This document shows positions 16,445-24,516 of a stretch of DNA of 64,000 bases, one piece after another (within the stretch, counting starts at the first letter, position 1; every line of letters begins with the position of its first letter). Location: the NCBI GenBank assembly GCA_017994935.1, contig JAGOJU010000008.1, positions 32,338-96,337 of the forward strand, read 5' to 3'. The position numbers and the translations under genes were made by a program. The notes under the pieces were generated by a model, which saw only the letters and a program-made list of their open reading frames with translations, had not been told where the DNA came from and made no database searches. The DNA comes from Opitutaceae bacterium. GTDB lineage: Bacteria > Verrucomicrobiota > Verrucomicrobiia > Opitutales > Opitutaceae.

Positions 16445-17461
16445 ATGAAAAAAGCGCTGATCACAGGCATAACGGGCCAGGATGGCTCCTACCTTGCCGA
16501 GTTTCTTCTCTCCAAGGGATATGAGGTCCACGGAATCATCCGCCGGGCTTCGACGTTCAATACGAGCCGGATTGATCACCTCTATCGTGATCCCCATGTG
16601 AATGGCGTCCGGATGTTCCTTCACTACGGTGATTTGGCGGACTCCGTGCAGATGGTGAAACTTCTCTATCAGCTTCAGCCGGACGAGATCTACAATCTGG
16701 GGGCGCAGTCGCATGTGCGTGTGTCCTTTGACATCCCCGAGTACACCGGCGATGTCGACGGGCTTGGGGCGCAGCGCATCCTGGAGGCAATCCGCGAAGC
16801 CGGCTTGGTGAAGAAGGTCAGGTATTACCAGGCGTCGTCTTCAGAGATGTTCGGCAAGGTGCAGGAAGTTCCCCAGGTCGAAACGACTCCCTTCTGGCCG
16901 CGCTCTCCCTATGGCTGCGCCAAGGTCTATGCCTACTGGCTGACGGTGAATTACCGCGAGAGCTACAATCTGCACGCGAGCAATGGCATTCTTTTCAACC
17001 ATGAGAGTCCGCGGCGCGGCGAGACGTTTGTGACGCGGAAGATCACCCGCGCCGCGACGCGCATCAAGGTCGGGCTCCAGGAGTCGATCTATCTGGGCAA
17101 CCTCGATGCCCAGCGTGACTGGGGTTACGCGAAGGAATACGTCGAGATGATGTGGCTCATGCTTCAGCAGGACAAGGCGGACGACTACGTCGTGGCCACC
17201 AATGAGACTCACAGCGTCAGGGAATTCTGCCAGGAGACATTCGGGCTGCTCGGGCTGGACTGGGAAAAGCACGTGAAGTACGATCAGCGGTATGAGCGGC
17301 CGGCGGAGGTGGAACTCCTGATTGGGAATCCTGCGAAGGCGGAGCGACAACTCGGCTGGAAGCCGCGCGTCCGTTTCAAGGAACTCGTCAAGATCATGGT
17401 CGAGGCGGATCTTGAGCTGGCCAAACGTGAGGCACAGATTGCAAAGCTTCCGATGCCCTGA
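16445..17461 (+). CDS. gmd: GDP-mannose 4,6-dehydratase
   Basis: 338 residues. The extended SDR Rossmann motif [12 protein letters not shown] lies at residues 8-19, then [18 protein letters not shown], and the catalytic Y-x-x-x-K in P-R-S-P-Y-G-C-A-K. It converts GDP-D-mannose to GDP-4-keto-6-deoxymannose. It is followed 27 bases later by the GDP-fucose synthase, together forming the GDP-L-fucose branch. ATG 16445 is chosen over upstream starts because the family N-terminus begins there. Confidence 0.93.
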   Translation: MKKALITGITGQDGSYLAEFLLSKGYEVHGIIRRASTFNTSRIDHLYRDPHVNGVRMFLHYGDLADSVQMVKLLYQLQPDEIYNLGAQSHVRVSFDIPEYTGDVDGLGAQRILEAIREAGLVKKVRYYQASSSEMFGKVQEVPQVETTPFWPRSPYGCAKVYAYWLTVNYRESYNLHASNGILFNHESPRRGETFVTRKITRAATRIKVGLQESIYLGNLDAQRDWGYAKEYVEMMWLMLQQDKADDYVVATNETHSVREFCQETFGLLGLDWEKHVKYDQRYERPAEVELLIGNPAKAERQLGWKPRVRFKELVKIMVEADLELAKREAQIAKLPMP

Positions 17462-17488
17462 ACGGACGGGGATCGCGCGCGCTCCGGC

Positions 17489-18427
17489 ATGAAACTCTTC
17501 ATTGCAGGTCACCATGGAATGGTGGGATCCGCCCTGGTCCGGCGTTTTCGCAGGGAGCCGGGTTTCGAACTGATCCTGCGGTCCCGGTCGGAAGGGCTTG
17601 ATTTGACCAACCAGTCGTCGGTCGAATCGTTCTATGCGGCCACCCGGCCCGACGTCGCGATCATCGCCGCGGCGAAGGTCGGTGGTATCCACGCGAACAA
17701 TACCTATCCGGCTGAATTCCTTTTCGAAAATCTCGCGATCGCGGCAAACACGATCCAGGGCGCCTTCAGGCACGGCGTTCGACGCCTCCTCTTTCTCGGC
17801 AGTTCATGCATCTATCCGAAGCATGCGCCCCAGCCGATGCCCGAATCCTGCCTCCTGACGGGTCCCCTCGAGCCGACCAACGAAGCCTACGCGATCGCAA
17901 AGATCTCCGGTCTGAAGCTTGCCCAGTATCACCGCGGGCAGCACGGCGTGCTGTATCATTCGGCGATGCCCACAAACCTTTACGGCCCGGGCGACAACTA
18001 TCACCCGGAGAACTCTCATGTGCTCCCTGCGCTCATCCGCCGGTTTCACGAAGCCGCAAGAGCCGGGAGACCGGAGGTCACCGCGTGGGGAACCGGTTCA
18101 CCCAAGCGGGAGTTCCTCCATGTTGACGACCTTGCCGATGCCTGCGCCTTCCTTCTGAAGCTCGAAACGCCGCCCGACTGGGTGAATGTGGGAACGGGCA
18201 CCGATGTCTCCATCAGGGAACTCACGGAGGCGGTTGCACGCGTGACGGGATTCAAGGGAAGGATCGCCTGGGATGCCTCCAAGCCGGACGGGACGCCACG
18301 CAAACTTCTGGAGGTTTCGCTCCTTTCGTCACTCGGCTGGAAGGCCCGCATCAGTCTGGAGGAGGGATTGAAGGCCACCTACGATTCATTTCTGGATGAG
18401 TCGGCGCGAGGGGTTCGTCGCAGCTGA
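17489..18427 (+). CDS. fcl: GDP-L-fucose synthase
   Basis: 312 residues with [10 protein letters not shown] at the N-terminus, [19 protein letters not shown] and the catalytic N-E-A-Y-A-I-A-K, all typical of Fcl/WcaG. It epimerises and reduces GDP-4-keto-6-deoxymannose to GDP-L-fucose using NADPH. With gmd it supplies L-fucose (or a derived sugar) for surface polysaccharide. The two genes are close and in the same direction, consistent with one operon. Confidence 0.93.
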   Translation: MKLFIAGHHGMVGSALVRRFRREPGFELILRSRSEGLDLTNQSSVESFYAATRPDVAIIAAAKVGGIHANNTYPAEFLFENLAIAANTIQGAFRHGVRRLLFLGSSCIYPKHAPQPMPESCLLTGPLEPTNEAYAIAKISGLKLAQYHRGQHGVLYHSAMPTNLYGPGDNYHPENSHVLPALIRRFHEAARAGRPEVTAWGTGSPKREFLHVDDLADACAFLLKLETPPDWVNVGTGTDVSIRELTEAVARVTGFKGRIAWDASKPDGTPRKLLEVSLLSSLGWKARISLEEGLKATYDSFLDESARGVRRS

Positions 18428-18530
18428 TCCTGATGCGGAGTACGACGGGACACCTGAATAGGGGCGTGCCACTCGGGGACTTCCGATCGCTTTGGGCTCG
18501 CGGGATGGGGTGTCGTCCCTCTTTTGTCCC

Positions 18531-19778
18531 ATGATGAATGACGTTCTGCTGATCGTTGCGGCCCTGATGGTGCTGCGCCTGCTGGGCGAACTGGCGTTGT
18601 CGCTGCTCAATTGCCGCGAGGTTATTCGTCACCGCCCGAACCCGCCTGCGGCGCTGCTCGCGATCATGGATGTCCCGACTTTCCGGAAGGCATCGGACTA
18701 CACGCTGGCCAAGGAAAGATTCAGCATCTTCGACGACATTTTCGGCTCACTCGTGCTGGCGTTGGTTGTTTTCGGCAGCATCCTGCCACTGTTGTTTGCA
18801 AAAATGGCTGCATGGTCGCCTGGGGCGGGGAAATGGGATGACGCACTCTTTGTACTCGTTTCCGGCATTCTGGTCAGCATTCCGGGCCTGCCGATGGACT
18901 GGTGGGCGCAGTTCCGCCTGGAGGCGAAGTTCGGCTTCAACAAGAGCACGCCGGGGCTATGGATTGCTGACAGGCTCAAGGCGCTGCTGCTCGCGCTTGC
19001 GATCGGGTTTCCCCTTCTCTGGGGACTGCTGTCGCTCGTTGATGCCGTGGGGGAAACGTGGTGGATATGGGGATTTGCGCTGTTCTTTGTTTTTCAGCTC
19101 CTGATGCTGGTTCTCTACCCCAAGCTCATCCTTCCGCTTTTCAACAAGCTCACGCCGCTGGCGGACGACGGCTTGCGCACGCGCCTGATGTCCCTCGCGG
19201 ACAGGACGGGCTTCAAGGCCAAGGCCATCGAGGTAATGGACGGATCCAAGCGCTCCGGTCACTCGAATGCATTTTTCACTGGATTCGGGCGGTTTCGCCG
19301 CATCGTCCTGTTTGACACGCTCATCGCCCAATTGACGCCCGAGGAACTGGAGGCGGTGCTCGCACACGAGGTCGGGCATTATCGGAAGGGCCACATTCCG
19401 AAGATGCTTCTTGTGTCCGCCGTGATGCAGTTCATCGGGTTTGCGCTCATTGCGTGGCTGGCCCGATCGCCGTGGTTCAATCCGTCGTTCGGATTTCCCG
19501 AGGGCGAACTCGCGCCCGCTTTCCTGCTGTTCGGCCTGCTCAGCGGGCTCGTGACGTTCTGGTTTTCGCCTGTGAGCAACTTTTTTTCCCGGCGCCACGA
19601 ATATGAGGCGGACCGTTTTGCCCGCGATGCGATGAACGGTCCCGCGGCGATGGTGGGCGCGCTGCACAAGCTGGCTCAAAAGAACCTGTCGAACCTGACA
19701 CCGCACCCGTGGTACAGCGGATTCCATTACTCCCATCCGACCATGGCGGAACGGGAGCGTGCGCTGATGGCGCCGTAG
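18531..19778 (+). CDS. M48-family integral membrane zinc metallopeptidase (Ste24/CAAX protease type)
   Basis: 415 residues from ATG 18531. Several hydrophobic segments in the first half surround a longer N-terminal region like that of Ste24. The zinc site is A-H-E-V-G-H at about residues 278-283, and the third ligand is in E-Y-E-A-D-R-F-A-R about 75-80 residues later, after two more membrane spans. The C-terminus N-L-T-P-H-P-W-Y-S-G-F-H-Y-S-H-P-T matches bacterial Ste24 homologues. The usual role is quality control of membrane proteins, since bacteria lack CAAX prenylation. Single gene, 100 bases downstream of fcl. Confidence 0.87.
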   Translation: MMNDVLLIVAALMVLRLLGELALSLLNCREVIRHRPNPPAALLAIMDVPTFRKASDYTLAKERFSIFDDIFGSLVLALVVFGSILPLLFAKMAAWSPGAGKWDDALFVLVSGILVSIPGLPMDWWAQFRLEAKFGFNKSTPGLWIADRLKALLLALAIGFPLLWGLLSLVDAVGETWWIWGFALFFVFQLLMLVLYPKLILPLFNKLTPLADDGLRTRLMSLADRTGFKAKAIEVMDGSKRSGHSNAFFTGFGRFRRIVLFDTLIAQLTPEELEAVLAHEVGHYRKGHIPKMLLVSAVMQFIGFALIAWLARSPWFNPSFGFPEGELAPAFLLFGLLSGLVTFWFSPVSNFFSRRHEYEADRFARDAMNGPAAMVGALHKLAQKNLSNLTPHPWYSGFHYSHPTMAERERALMAP

Positions 19779-19829
19779 GTCCGGGAAATGCGCGGAGCCG
19801 CGTGTGGATCCGTGAAGGGGAGGGTTGGA

Positions 19830-20726
19830 GTGAAGGGACGAAGCCTACTGTTTTTTGCAGCGCTCCTCGCGTTTCAGAATGCGGGAGGTTTCACGGTGGC
19901 GACCTACAATGTCGCAAACTACACATTGGCCGATCGCAGGGTCGACGGCACGTATCGAAAGGCATATCCGAAATCCGAGGATGCAAAGGCGGCCCTGCGC
20001 CGCGTGTTGCGCGCAATTGATGCCGATGTGCTCCTCCTTCAGGAGATGGGCACGCGCCCGTTTCTCGAGGAACTGCGCGAAGACCTTGCCGCGGAGGGGC
20101 TGAAATACCCCTTCGCGCACGTGGTTTCGGCGGCGGATCCGGATCGTCACCTGGCGGTGCTGGCACGGCTTGAGCCGGACACCTTGAGCGAGCACACGGA
20201 CCTGACGTTCAAGTATCTGGAAGGACGGGAGTCCGTGAAGCGGGGACTGCTTCAGCTGGACTTCCGATCGGGCGTTCTGCGGTTGAGCATTTACGGCGTG
20301 CACCTGAAGAGTCGACTCACCGATGCGCCGGAGGATCCGGAGTCGGAGCGCCGGCGTGTCGGTGAGTCGACTGCAATCCGGAACCGGATTCTGGAGACGC
20401 AAACGGATCCGCAGAGGGACCTTTTCCTGATTCTGGGTGACTTCAACGATCACAAGGCGTCGCGAACCGTGCGCGCCTTCCTGCAGCGGGGAAAGACAGT
20501 GATTTCGGAAATCGTGCCCGCTGCCGACCGGAACGGGGATCGATGGACCTACCACTTCGAGAAGCAGGACACCTACGACCGTGTCGATCTGCTGTTGGCT
20601 TCTCCTGCGCTGAAGTCGCGTATTTTTCCGGATTCTGCGCGCGTCTGGGAGGGACCGGATGTCGCTTTGGCGAGCGATCACCGACCGGTTGTCATCAGCC
20701 TGGCGTGGCCACCGGCGTTGAGGTGA
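19830..20726 (+). CDS. Secreted endonuclease/exonuclease/phosphatase family protein
   Basis: 298 residues from a GTG at 19830 preceded by GGGGAGGGTTGGA, followed by a signal peptide (S-L-L-F-F-A-A-L-L-A-F). The EEP fold motifs are present: V-A-T-Y-N-V-A-N-Y at the start, L-L-Q-E-M-G with the metal-binding Glu, L-G-D-F-N-D with the catalytic Asp and Asn, and S-D-H-R-P-V with the terminal His. The family cleaves phosphodiesters (DNase I-like nucleases, sphingomyelinases, phosphatases). With a signal peptide, an extracellular nuclease or phosphatase scavenging DNA or phosphate is likely, but substrate is not readable. Confidence 0.78.
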   Translation: MKGRSLLFFAALLAFQNAGGFTVATYNVANYTLADRRVDGTYRKAYPKSEDAKAALRRVLRAIDADVLLLQEMGTRPFLEELREDLAAEGLKYPFAHVVSAADPDRHLAVLARLEPDTLSEHTDLTFKYLEGRESVKRGLLQLDFRSGVLRLSIYGVHLKSRLTDAPEDPESERRRVGESTAIRNRILETQTDPQRDLFLILGDFNDHKASRTVRAFLQRGKTVISEIVPAADRNGDRWTYHFEKQDTYDRVDLLLASPALKSRIFPDSARVWEGPDVALASDHRPVVISLAWPPALR

Positions 20727-20742
20727 GGTGGCTGCAGATCAA

Positions 20743-20767
20743 GAGCCGGTGCGGTAGTGCCCGGCTC
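20743..20767. terminator. Weak hairpin between convergent genes
   Basis: GAGCCGG (20743-20749) pairs with CCGGCTC (20761-20767) in the short gap between two convergent genes. There is no T tract on either strand, so this is a weak candidate. Confidence 0.3.
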
Positions 20768-20788
20768 GAACGAAGCAGCAAACTCAGG

Positions 20789-21706
20789 CTACTGGACGGA
20801 GACAGGAATCGTCAGCTCGCCGGTGTCGTAGCCCTTGAGAAAAAGGCTGCCGCTGCCCGGGCGACCGCCCTGGACATTGATCGTGACGCTGACCTGACCC
20901 TCGGGCACGAGGACCTCAGGCATGATGACGCTCTCCGGAACATCCGTTGTGATGTCGAGGAGAAGGCCGCCCGGAGGGGCGGCATTGGGAAGCGTGAAGG
21001 TGAGCGTCTGGATCTGACCGCCGCGCAGGGAGAGCGAGGTCGGCATCACGCTGACCGTGCCGCTGTCGACCCTGAAAGTTCCCACAGGAGAGTTGCCGTT
21101 TGCTCCGCCGATGGAAACCCGGTAGTTCCGGTTCGGTTCAACGGCGGGAACAAAGACTCCGAGGGCGTTGGGCGACTCGAAAACCGTCCGGGCCGGTGTG
21201 CTGTCGAAATAGACGACATCCTGAGGCGTGAAGCCGCGCCCGAGAACACTGACCCTCGCGCCGACGGGACCGCGATTGACCTCGAGGGACAGCACATAGC
21301 GGCCGACGATATCGAGGGTCCGGACGGGGGTGTAGGCTTCGCGGGGAGTGACGATTCCGTTGCTCTCCACCTGGAAGTTGACGAGGTAGTAGTAGGCGAG
21401 CTTGGTTGTGCCGGGGGGAAGCGGATATTCGAACTCGTAGATATCCTGGCCAAGGGCGCTCGGCTTCATCTGGTAGTTCTTTCCTGCGACGATGACGAGA
21501 GGCGTCACGCTGCCGGCGACGATGGCCGAACTCTTTGGCGACGCCCGCATGGAGAACGTGTAGATCTGGGAGGGATTCTCGGCCAGCGTCGACGGAGTCA
21601 GGTCGATGATCTTAACCTCGTCGCATCCGGTGAACAGAAAGAGGCTGAAGGCCGTGGAGAGCCCGAGAAAGATTCGTCTCGCGTGAAAGAAGCTGCTATT
21701 GTGCAT
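20789..21706 (-). CDS. Lipoprotein with IPT/TIG-like beta domains
   Basis: 305 residues from ATG 21706. A lipoprotein signal ends in L-F-L-F-T-G-C (Cys at about residue 28). The rest is beta-rich: an opening segment of about 110 residues with no clear family, then an IPT/TIG-like motif G-P-V-G-A-R-V-S-V-L-G-R-G-F-T-P near residues 150-165 with F-D-S-T-P-A-R and V-P-A-V-E-P-N-R-N-Y, then a final beta domain. Such proteins sit on the outer membrane or surface and bind glycans or partner proteins. No enzymatic motif was seen. It is divergent from hemW, whose start is 24 bases away. Confidence 0.65.
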   Translation of the reverse strand: MHNSSFFHARRIFLGLSTAFSLFLFTGCDEVKIIDLTPSTLAENPSQIYTFSMRASPKSSAIVAGSVTPLVIVAGKNYQMKPSALGQDIYEFEYPLPPGTTKLAYYYLVNFQVESNGIVTPREAYTPVRTLDIVGRYVLSLEVNRGPVGARVSVLGRGFTPQDVVYFDSTPARTVFESPNALGVFVPAVEPNRNYRVSIGGANGNSPVGTFRVDSGTVSVMPTSLSLRGGQIQTLTFTLPNAAPPGGLLLDITTDVPESVIMPEVLVPEGQVSVTINVQGGRPGSGSLFLKGYDTGELTIPVSVQ

Positions 21707-21729
21707 TGGTTGTTTAGGAGAAAAACCGG

Positions 21730-22965
21730 ATGGGAACGCAACACAAAGCCCCGGGCATTGCAATGAGTGAGTTTTTGCGGGCACGAGAAGTGGGGGAGGG
21801 TGGAAACTCCGCCCTGCCGGGCTTGTATGTTCATGTGCCTTTCTGTGCATCCACTTGCGATTTTTGTGCCTTTTACCAGGTGAAACCCGATGCTCGGAAA
21901 ATCGCTGAATTTTTCGACGGGATCCGCAGGGAGGCAGGCATGGTGGAGTGGAGCGAGCCGATCGGAACGGTTTTTTGGGGCGGGGGGACACCCGGGCTCC
22001 TGTCCCCTGACCAGATGCGGCGCCTTGGAAGCCTGGTCCGGACGATCAAGGGAGTATGCGACGCCGCGGAATGGACGGTCGAACTGGCGCCTGGATCAGT
22101 CACCGTCGAACGGCTTGCGGCTCTCAAGGAAATCGGGGTGACCCGGCTGTCGATCGGAGTGCAGAGCTTCCAGCCGGGGCTCCTGGATGCCCTTGGACGG
22201 AGGCACACGCGCGAGCAGGCCTTGCGCGCCTATGACCGCGCCAGGCAGATGTCGTTTCGCAGTGTGAGCCTTGACCTGATGTTTGCGCTCCCCGGTCAAT
22301 CGGAGAAGGACTGGCTGGACGATCTTGGAGAAGCAATCTCCCTGCAGCCCGATCACCTGTCCACTTATTGCCTGACTTTTGAGGAGGACACCGCCCTTTG
22401 GGTGAAGCTCTCGCAGGGGAAGGTGAAACGGAGCGAACAGCGTGAAGCGGACCTCTATCTGGCGACGTGGGAGCGCCTGGGAGCTGCAGGCTTCGGGCAA
22501 TACGAAGTGTCGAATTTTGCCAGGCCAGGGCATGCGTGCCTTCACAACCTGAACACCTGGCAGATGCACGAATGGGTGGGGCTGGGTCCCTCGGCGGCCT
22601 CGCAACACCGGGGCATCCGGGGAACGAACATCGCCGACCTGCATCAGTGGCGACAGAGGCTGGATCGCGGCGAGAGAATGACGGAGGATCGTTGCGTCCT
22701 CACCGACAGAAACCTGCTGGAGGACGCGCTGATCTTTGGACTGCGCATGAATGCCGGTGTCGACTGGCGACAGCTCTGCGAGCGATTTCCGGGTGGTCTG
22801 GGCGCACCTGATCGAGGGCGAGCGATTGGGGATATTGTCGAGCGACTGGAGAGCGGGGGACTGCTCAGGATCGAGGGGATGCGCTGGGCGCTGACTGATC
22901 GCGGGCGATTGCTTGCAGATTCGGTTGCCAGTGAAATCATGGATGCATTCGAGGTGGCGGTCTAG
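21730..22965 (+). CDS. hemW: Radical SAM HemW-like protein (formerly annotated coproporphyrinogen oxidase)
   Basis: 411 residues. The radical-SAM cluster motif C39-x-x-x-C43-x-x-C46 occurs in H-V-P-F-C-A-S-T-C-D-F-C. G-G-G-T-P and a C-terminal HemW domain follow, with S-I-G-V-Q-S-F-Q and R-R-H-T-R-E-Q. HemW is a heme chaperone that delivers heme to respiratory proteins; it lacks the oxidase activity of HemN. AGGAG nine bases upstream supports the start at 21730; a second ATG at 21763 is possible. The sequence C-A-F-Y after the cluster is less usual than C-x-F in close relatives. Confidence 0.82.
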   Translation: MGTQHKAPGIAMSEFLRAREVGEGGNSALPGLYVHVPFCASTCDFCAFYQVKPDARKIAEFFDGIRREAGMVEWSEPIGTVFWGGGTPGLLSPDQMRRLGSLVRTIKGVCDAAEWTVELAPGSVTVERLAALKEIGVTRLSIGVQSFQPGLLDALGRRHTREQALRAYDRARQMSFRSVSLDLMFALPGQSEKDWLDDLGEAISLQPDHLSTYCLTFEEDTALWVKLSQGKVKRSEQREADLYLATWERLGAAGFGQYEVSNFARPGHACLHNLNTWQMHEWVGLGPSAASQHRGIRGTNIADLHQWRQRLDRGERMTEDRCVLTDRNLLEDALIFGLRMNAGVDWRQLCERFPGGLGAPDRGRAIGDIVERLESGGLLRIEGMRWALTDRGRLLADSVASEIMDAFEVAV

Positions 22966-22983
22966 TTTGTGGGGAGTGCCAAG

Positions 22984-23490
22984 ATGCGGGAAATACCGAA
23001 AGCCCTGATGCAAATCCTGTCGGCGGCCTTCGTCGCAGCGATGCTCGCTTCCTGCCGGTCGCCAAGTCACGAAGCTGAAGGCCATGATCCGCTGATTGCC
23101 CGTTTCTTCGTGGAGTCACGTGCGTCAGAGTACGGGCGGCCTGTGACGCTTCCCCAGAGCGGCGTGTTCGTTTCGATCGATCCGAAGCCGGTGATCATGG
23201 AATTCGACATCACCGATGCGGAGGTCGCCGAGGTGGCGCTCGGGAAGTGCCTGCTTTTCCGGCTCACGCCTGCGGCTGCCCGGGATCTCTATCGGTTGAC
23301 GGGATCGGCGCAGGGCAGGCGGTTGGTGCTTTCGCTCAACGACCAGATCGTGGGTGCGAGGAAAATTGACCGCCCTCTGGAGGATGGCACGATCCTGGTT
23401 TTTGTGGAAAGGCCCGACAGCGAACTTCCGGACATGGTGCTCCGGTTGAAAAGAACATCCGGGGAAATTCGGAAAAAACTCGCGCGCTGA
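22984..23490 (+). CDS. Lipoprotein with a SecD P1-like domain
   Basis: 168 residues from ATG 22984, which has GGGGAG seven bases upstream. A lipoprotein signal ends in M-L-A-S-C. The mature part resembles the periplasmic P1 head of SecD/SecDF in pattern: a segment like L-P-Q-S-G-V-F-V, then L-T-P-A-A-A-R-D-L-Y-R-L-T followed by G-R-R-L-V-L-S-L-N-D and a G-A-R-K-I-D turn. SecD has the equivalent L-T-x-x-A-A-x-x-F-x-x-x-T ... L-A-I-V-L-D-G ... A-P-x-I. There are no SecD membrane segments. Function is unknown; it lies four bases before an M23 peptidase gene and may work with it at the envelope. The SecD relation is inference from pattern. Confidence 0.6.
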   Translation: MREIPKALMQILSAAFVAAMLASCRSPSHEAEGHDPLIARFFVESRASEYGRPVTLPQSGVFVSIDPKPVIMEFDITDAEVAEVALGKCLLFRLTPAAARDLYRLTGSAQGRRLVLSLNDQIVGARKIDRPLEDGTILVFVERPDSELPDMVLRLKRTSGEIRKKLAR

Positions 23491-23493
23491 GAA

Positions 23494-24516
23494 ATGGCCA
23501 TGACGCGATGGATCATCGCCCTTTGCGCGGCGATCGGGCTCGGTTCTGCAGCAAGCTCGTCGCAGCGGATGGAACTTGTCTGGCCGACCCCGAACACCGC
23601 GTGGGCGGAGGGCAGGCCGTTGGATTCGTTCATCCAGCCTACCTCATCCGGTGATCCCCTTTCCGGATGCTTTGGCTGTGTGAGAACGGGCGGGGGACAG
23701 TTTCACGAGGGAATCGACCTGAAGCCGCTGAAGCGGGACCGGCGTGGTGAACCTGAGGATCCCGTCTTCGCGGTCCTCCCGGGTGTCGTGCGACACATCA
23801 ACGCCAAGGCCGGCGAGAGCAGTTATGGTCGCTATGTCGTCGTGGAGCACCTCGGAGCGACTCCGGCAGTCTATTCGCTCTATGCGCATCTGGCGCGCAT
23901 AGCGGATGGGTTGAAGGCGGGCGATGTGGTCACCGCCGGTCAGACCTTGGGCCTGATGGGGCGCAGTGCCGGCGGTTATGTCATTCCCCGGGAGCGCGCG
24001 CATCTGCATTTCGAGTTCGGGCTGATGATCACGCGGGAGTTCCAGAGCTGGTACAACCGCAGGAAATTCGGCAGTCCGAACGAGCACGGGCTATGGAATG
24101 GAATGAATCTCATGGGGTTTGATCCTCTGGAGTTCTTCCGGGAGCAGCGTGATGACAAAGTGGATACATTCCTGCAGCACCTGCAGGGCATGAAGGCAGC
24201 GGTGACGTTTCGGATTGCGACCCACCGGTACCCTGATTTTGCGCGGCGCTACCCGGATCTGGTCGTCAAGCCACCGGAGGGCCTGGTTGCGGGTTGGGAA
24301 ATCACGACCAACGCCACGGGCCTGCCGTATCGCTGGCGAGCGCTCGGGCCCATGGAGGTAGCGGGGTATGGGAACAATGAGGTGAGGATACTCGAGCACG
24401 ATGCCGGCATCGCGAAGGCGGTCCGCTGCAAGTCGCTCGTTGTTTCGCAGCGCGGACGCCCGGCGCCCGGCAGGGATTTGCTGACGCTTATCCAGCAGCT
24501 CTTTGGGGTGGATTAG
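23494..24516 (+). CDS. Secreted M23-family metallopeptidase
   Basis: 340 residues with an N-terminal signal peptide (M-A-M-T-R-W-I-I-A-L-C-A-A...). The LytM zinc site is complete: His71 and Asp75 in H-E-G-I-D, His132 in Y-A-H-L, and His172 in H-L-H-F-E. The M23 domain covers about residues 65-175. The C-terminal 165 residues form an extra domain with no recognised family. M23 enzymes cut peptidoglycan cross-links or act on glycine-rich peptides. It overlaps the stop of the convergent SNF2 gene by four bases. Confidence 0.85.
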   Translation: MAMTRWIIALCAAIGLGSAASSSQRMELVWPTPNTAWAEGRPLDSFIQPTSSGDPLSGCFGCVRTGGGQFHEGIDLKPLKRDRRGEPEDPVFAVLPGVVRHINAKAGESSYGRYVVVEHLGATPAVYSLYAHLARIADGLKAGDVVTAGQTLGLMGRSAGGYVIPRERAHLHFEFGLMITREFQSWYNRRKFGSPNEHGLWNGMNLMGFDPLEFFREQRDDKVDTFLQHLQGMKAAVTFRIATHRYPDFARRYPDLVVKPPEGLVAGWEITTNATGLPYRWRALGPMEVAGYGNNEVRILEHDAGIAKAVRCKSLVVSQRGRPAPGRDLLTLIQQLFGVD

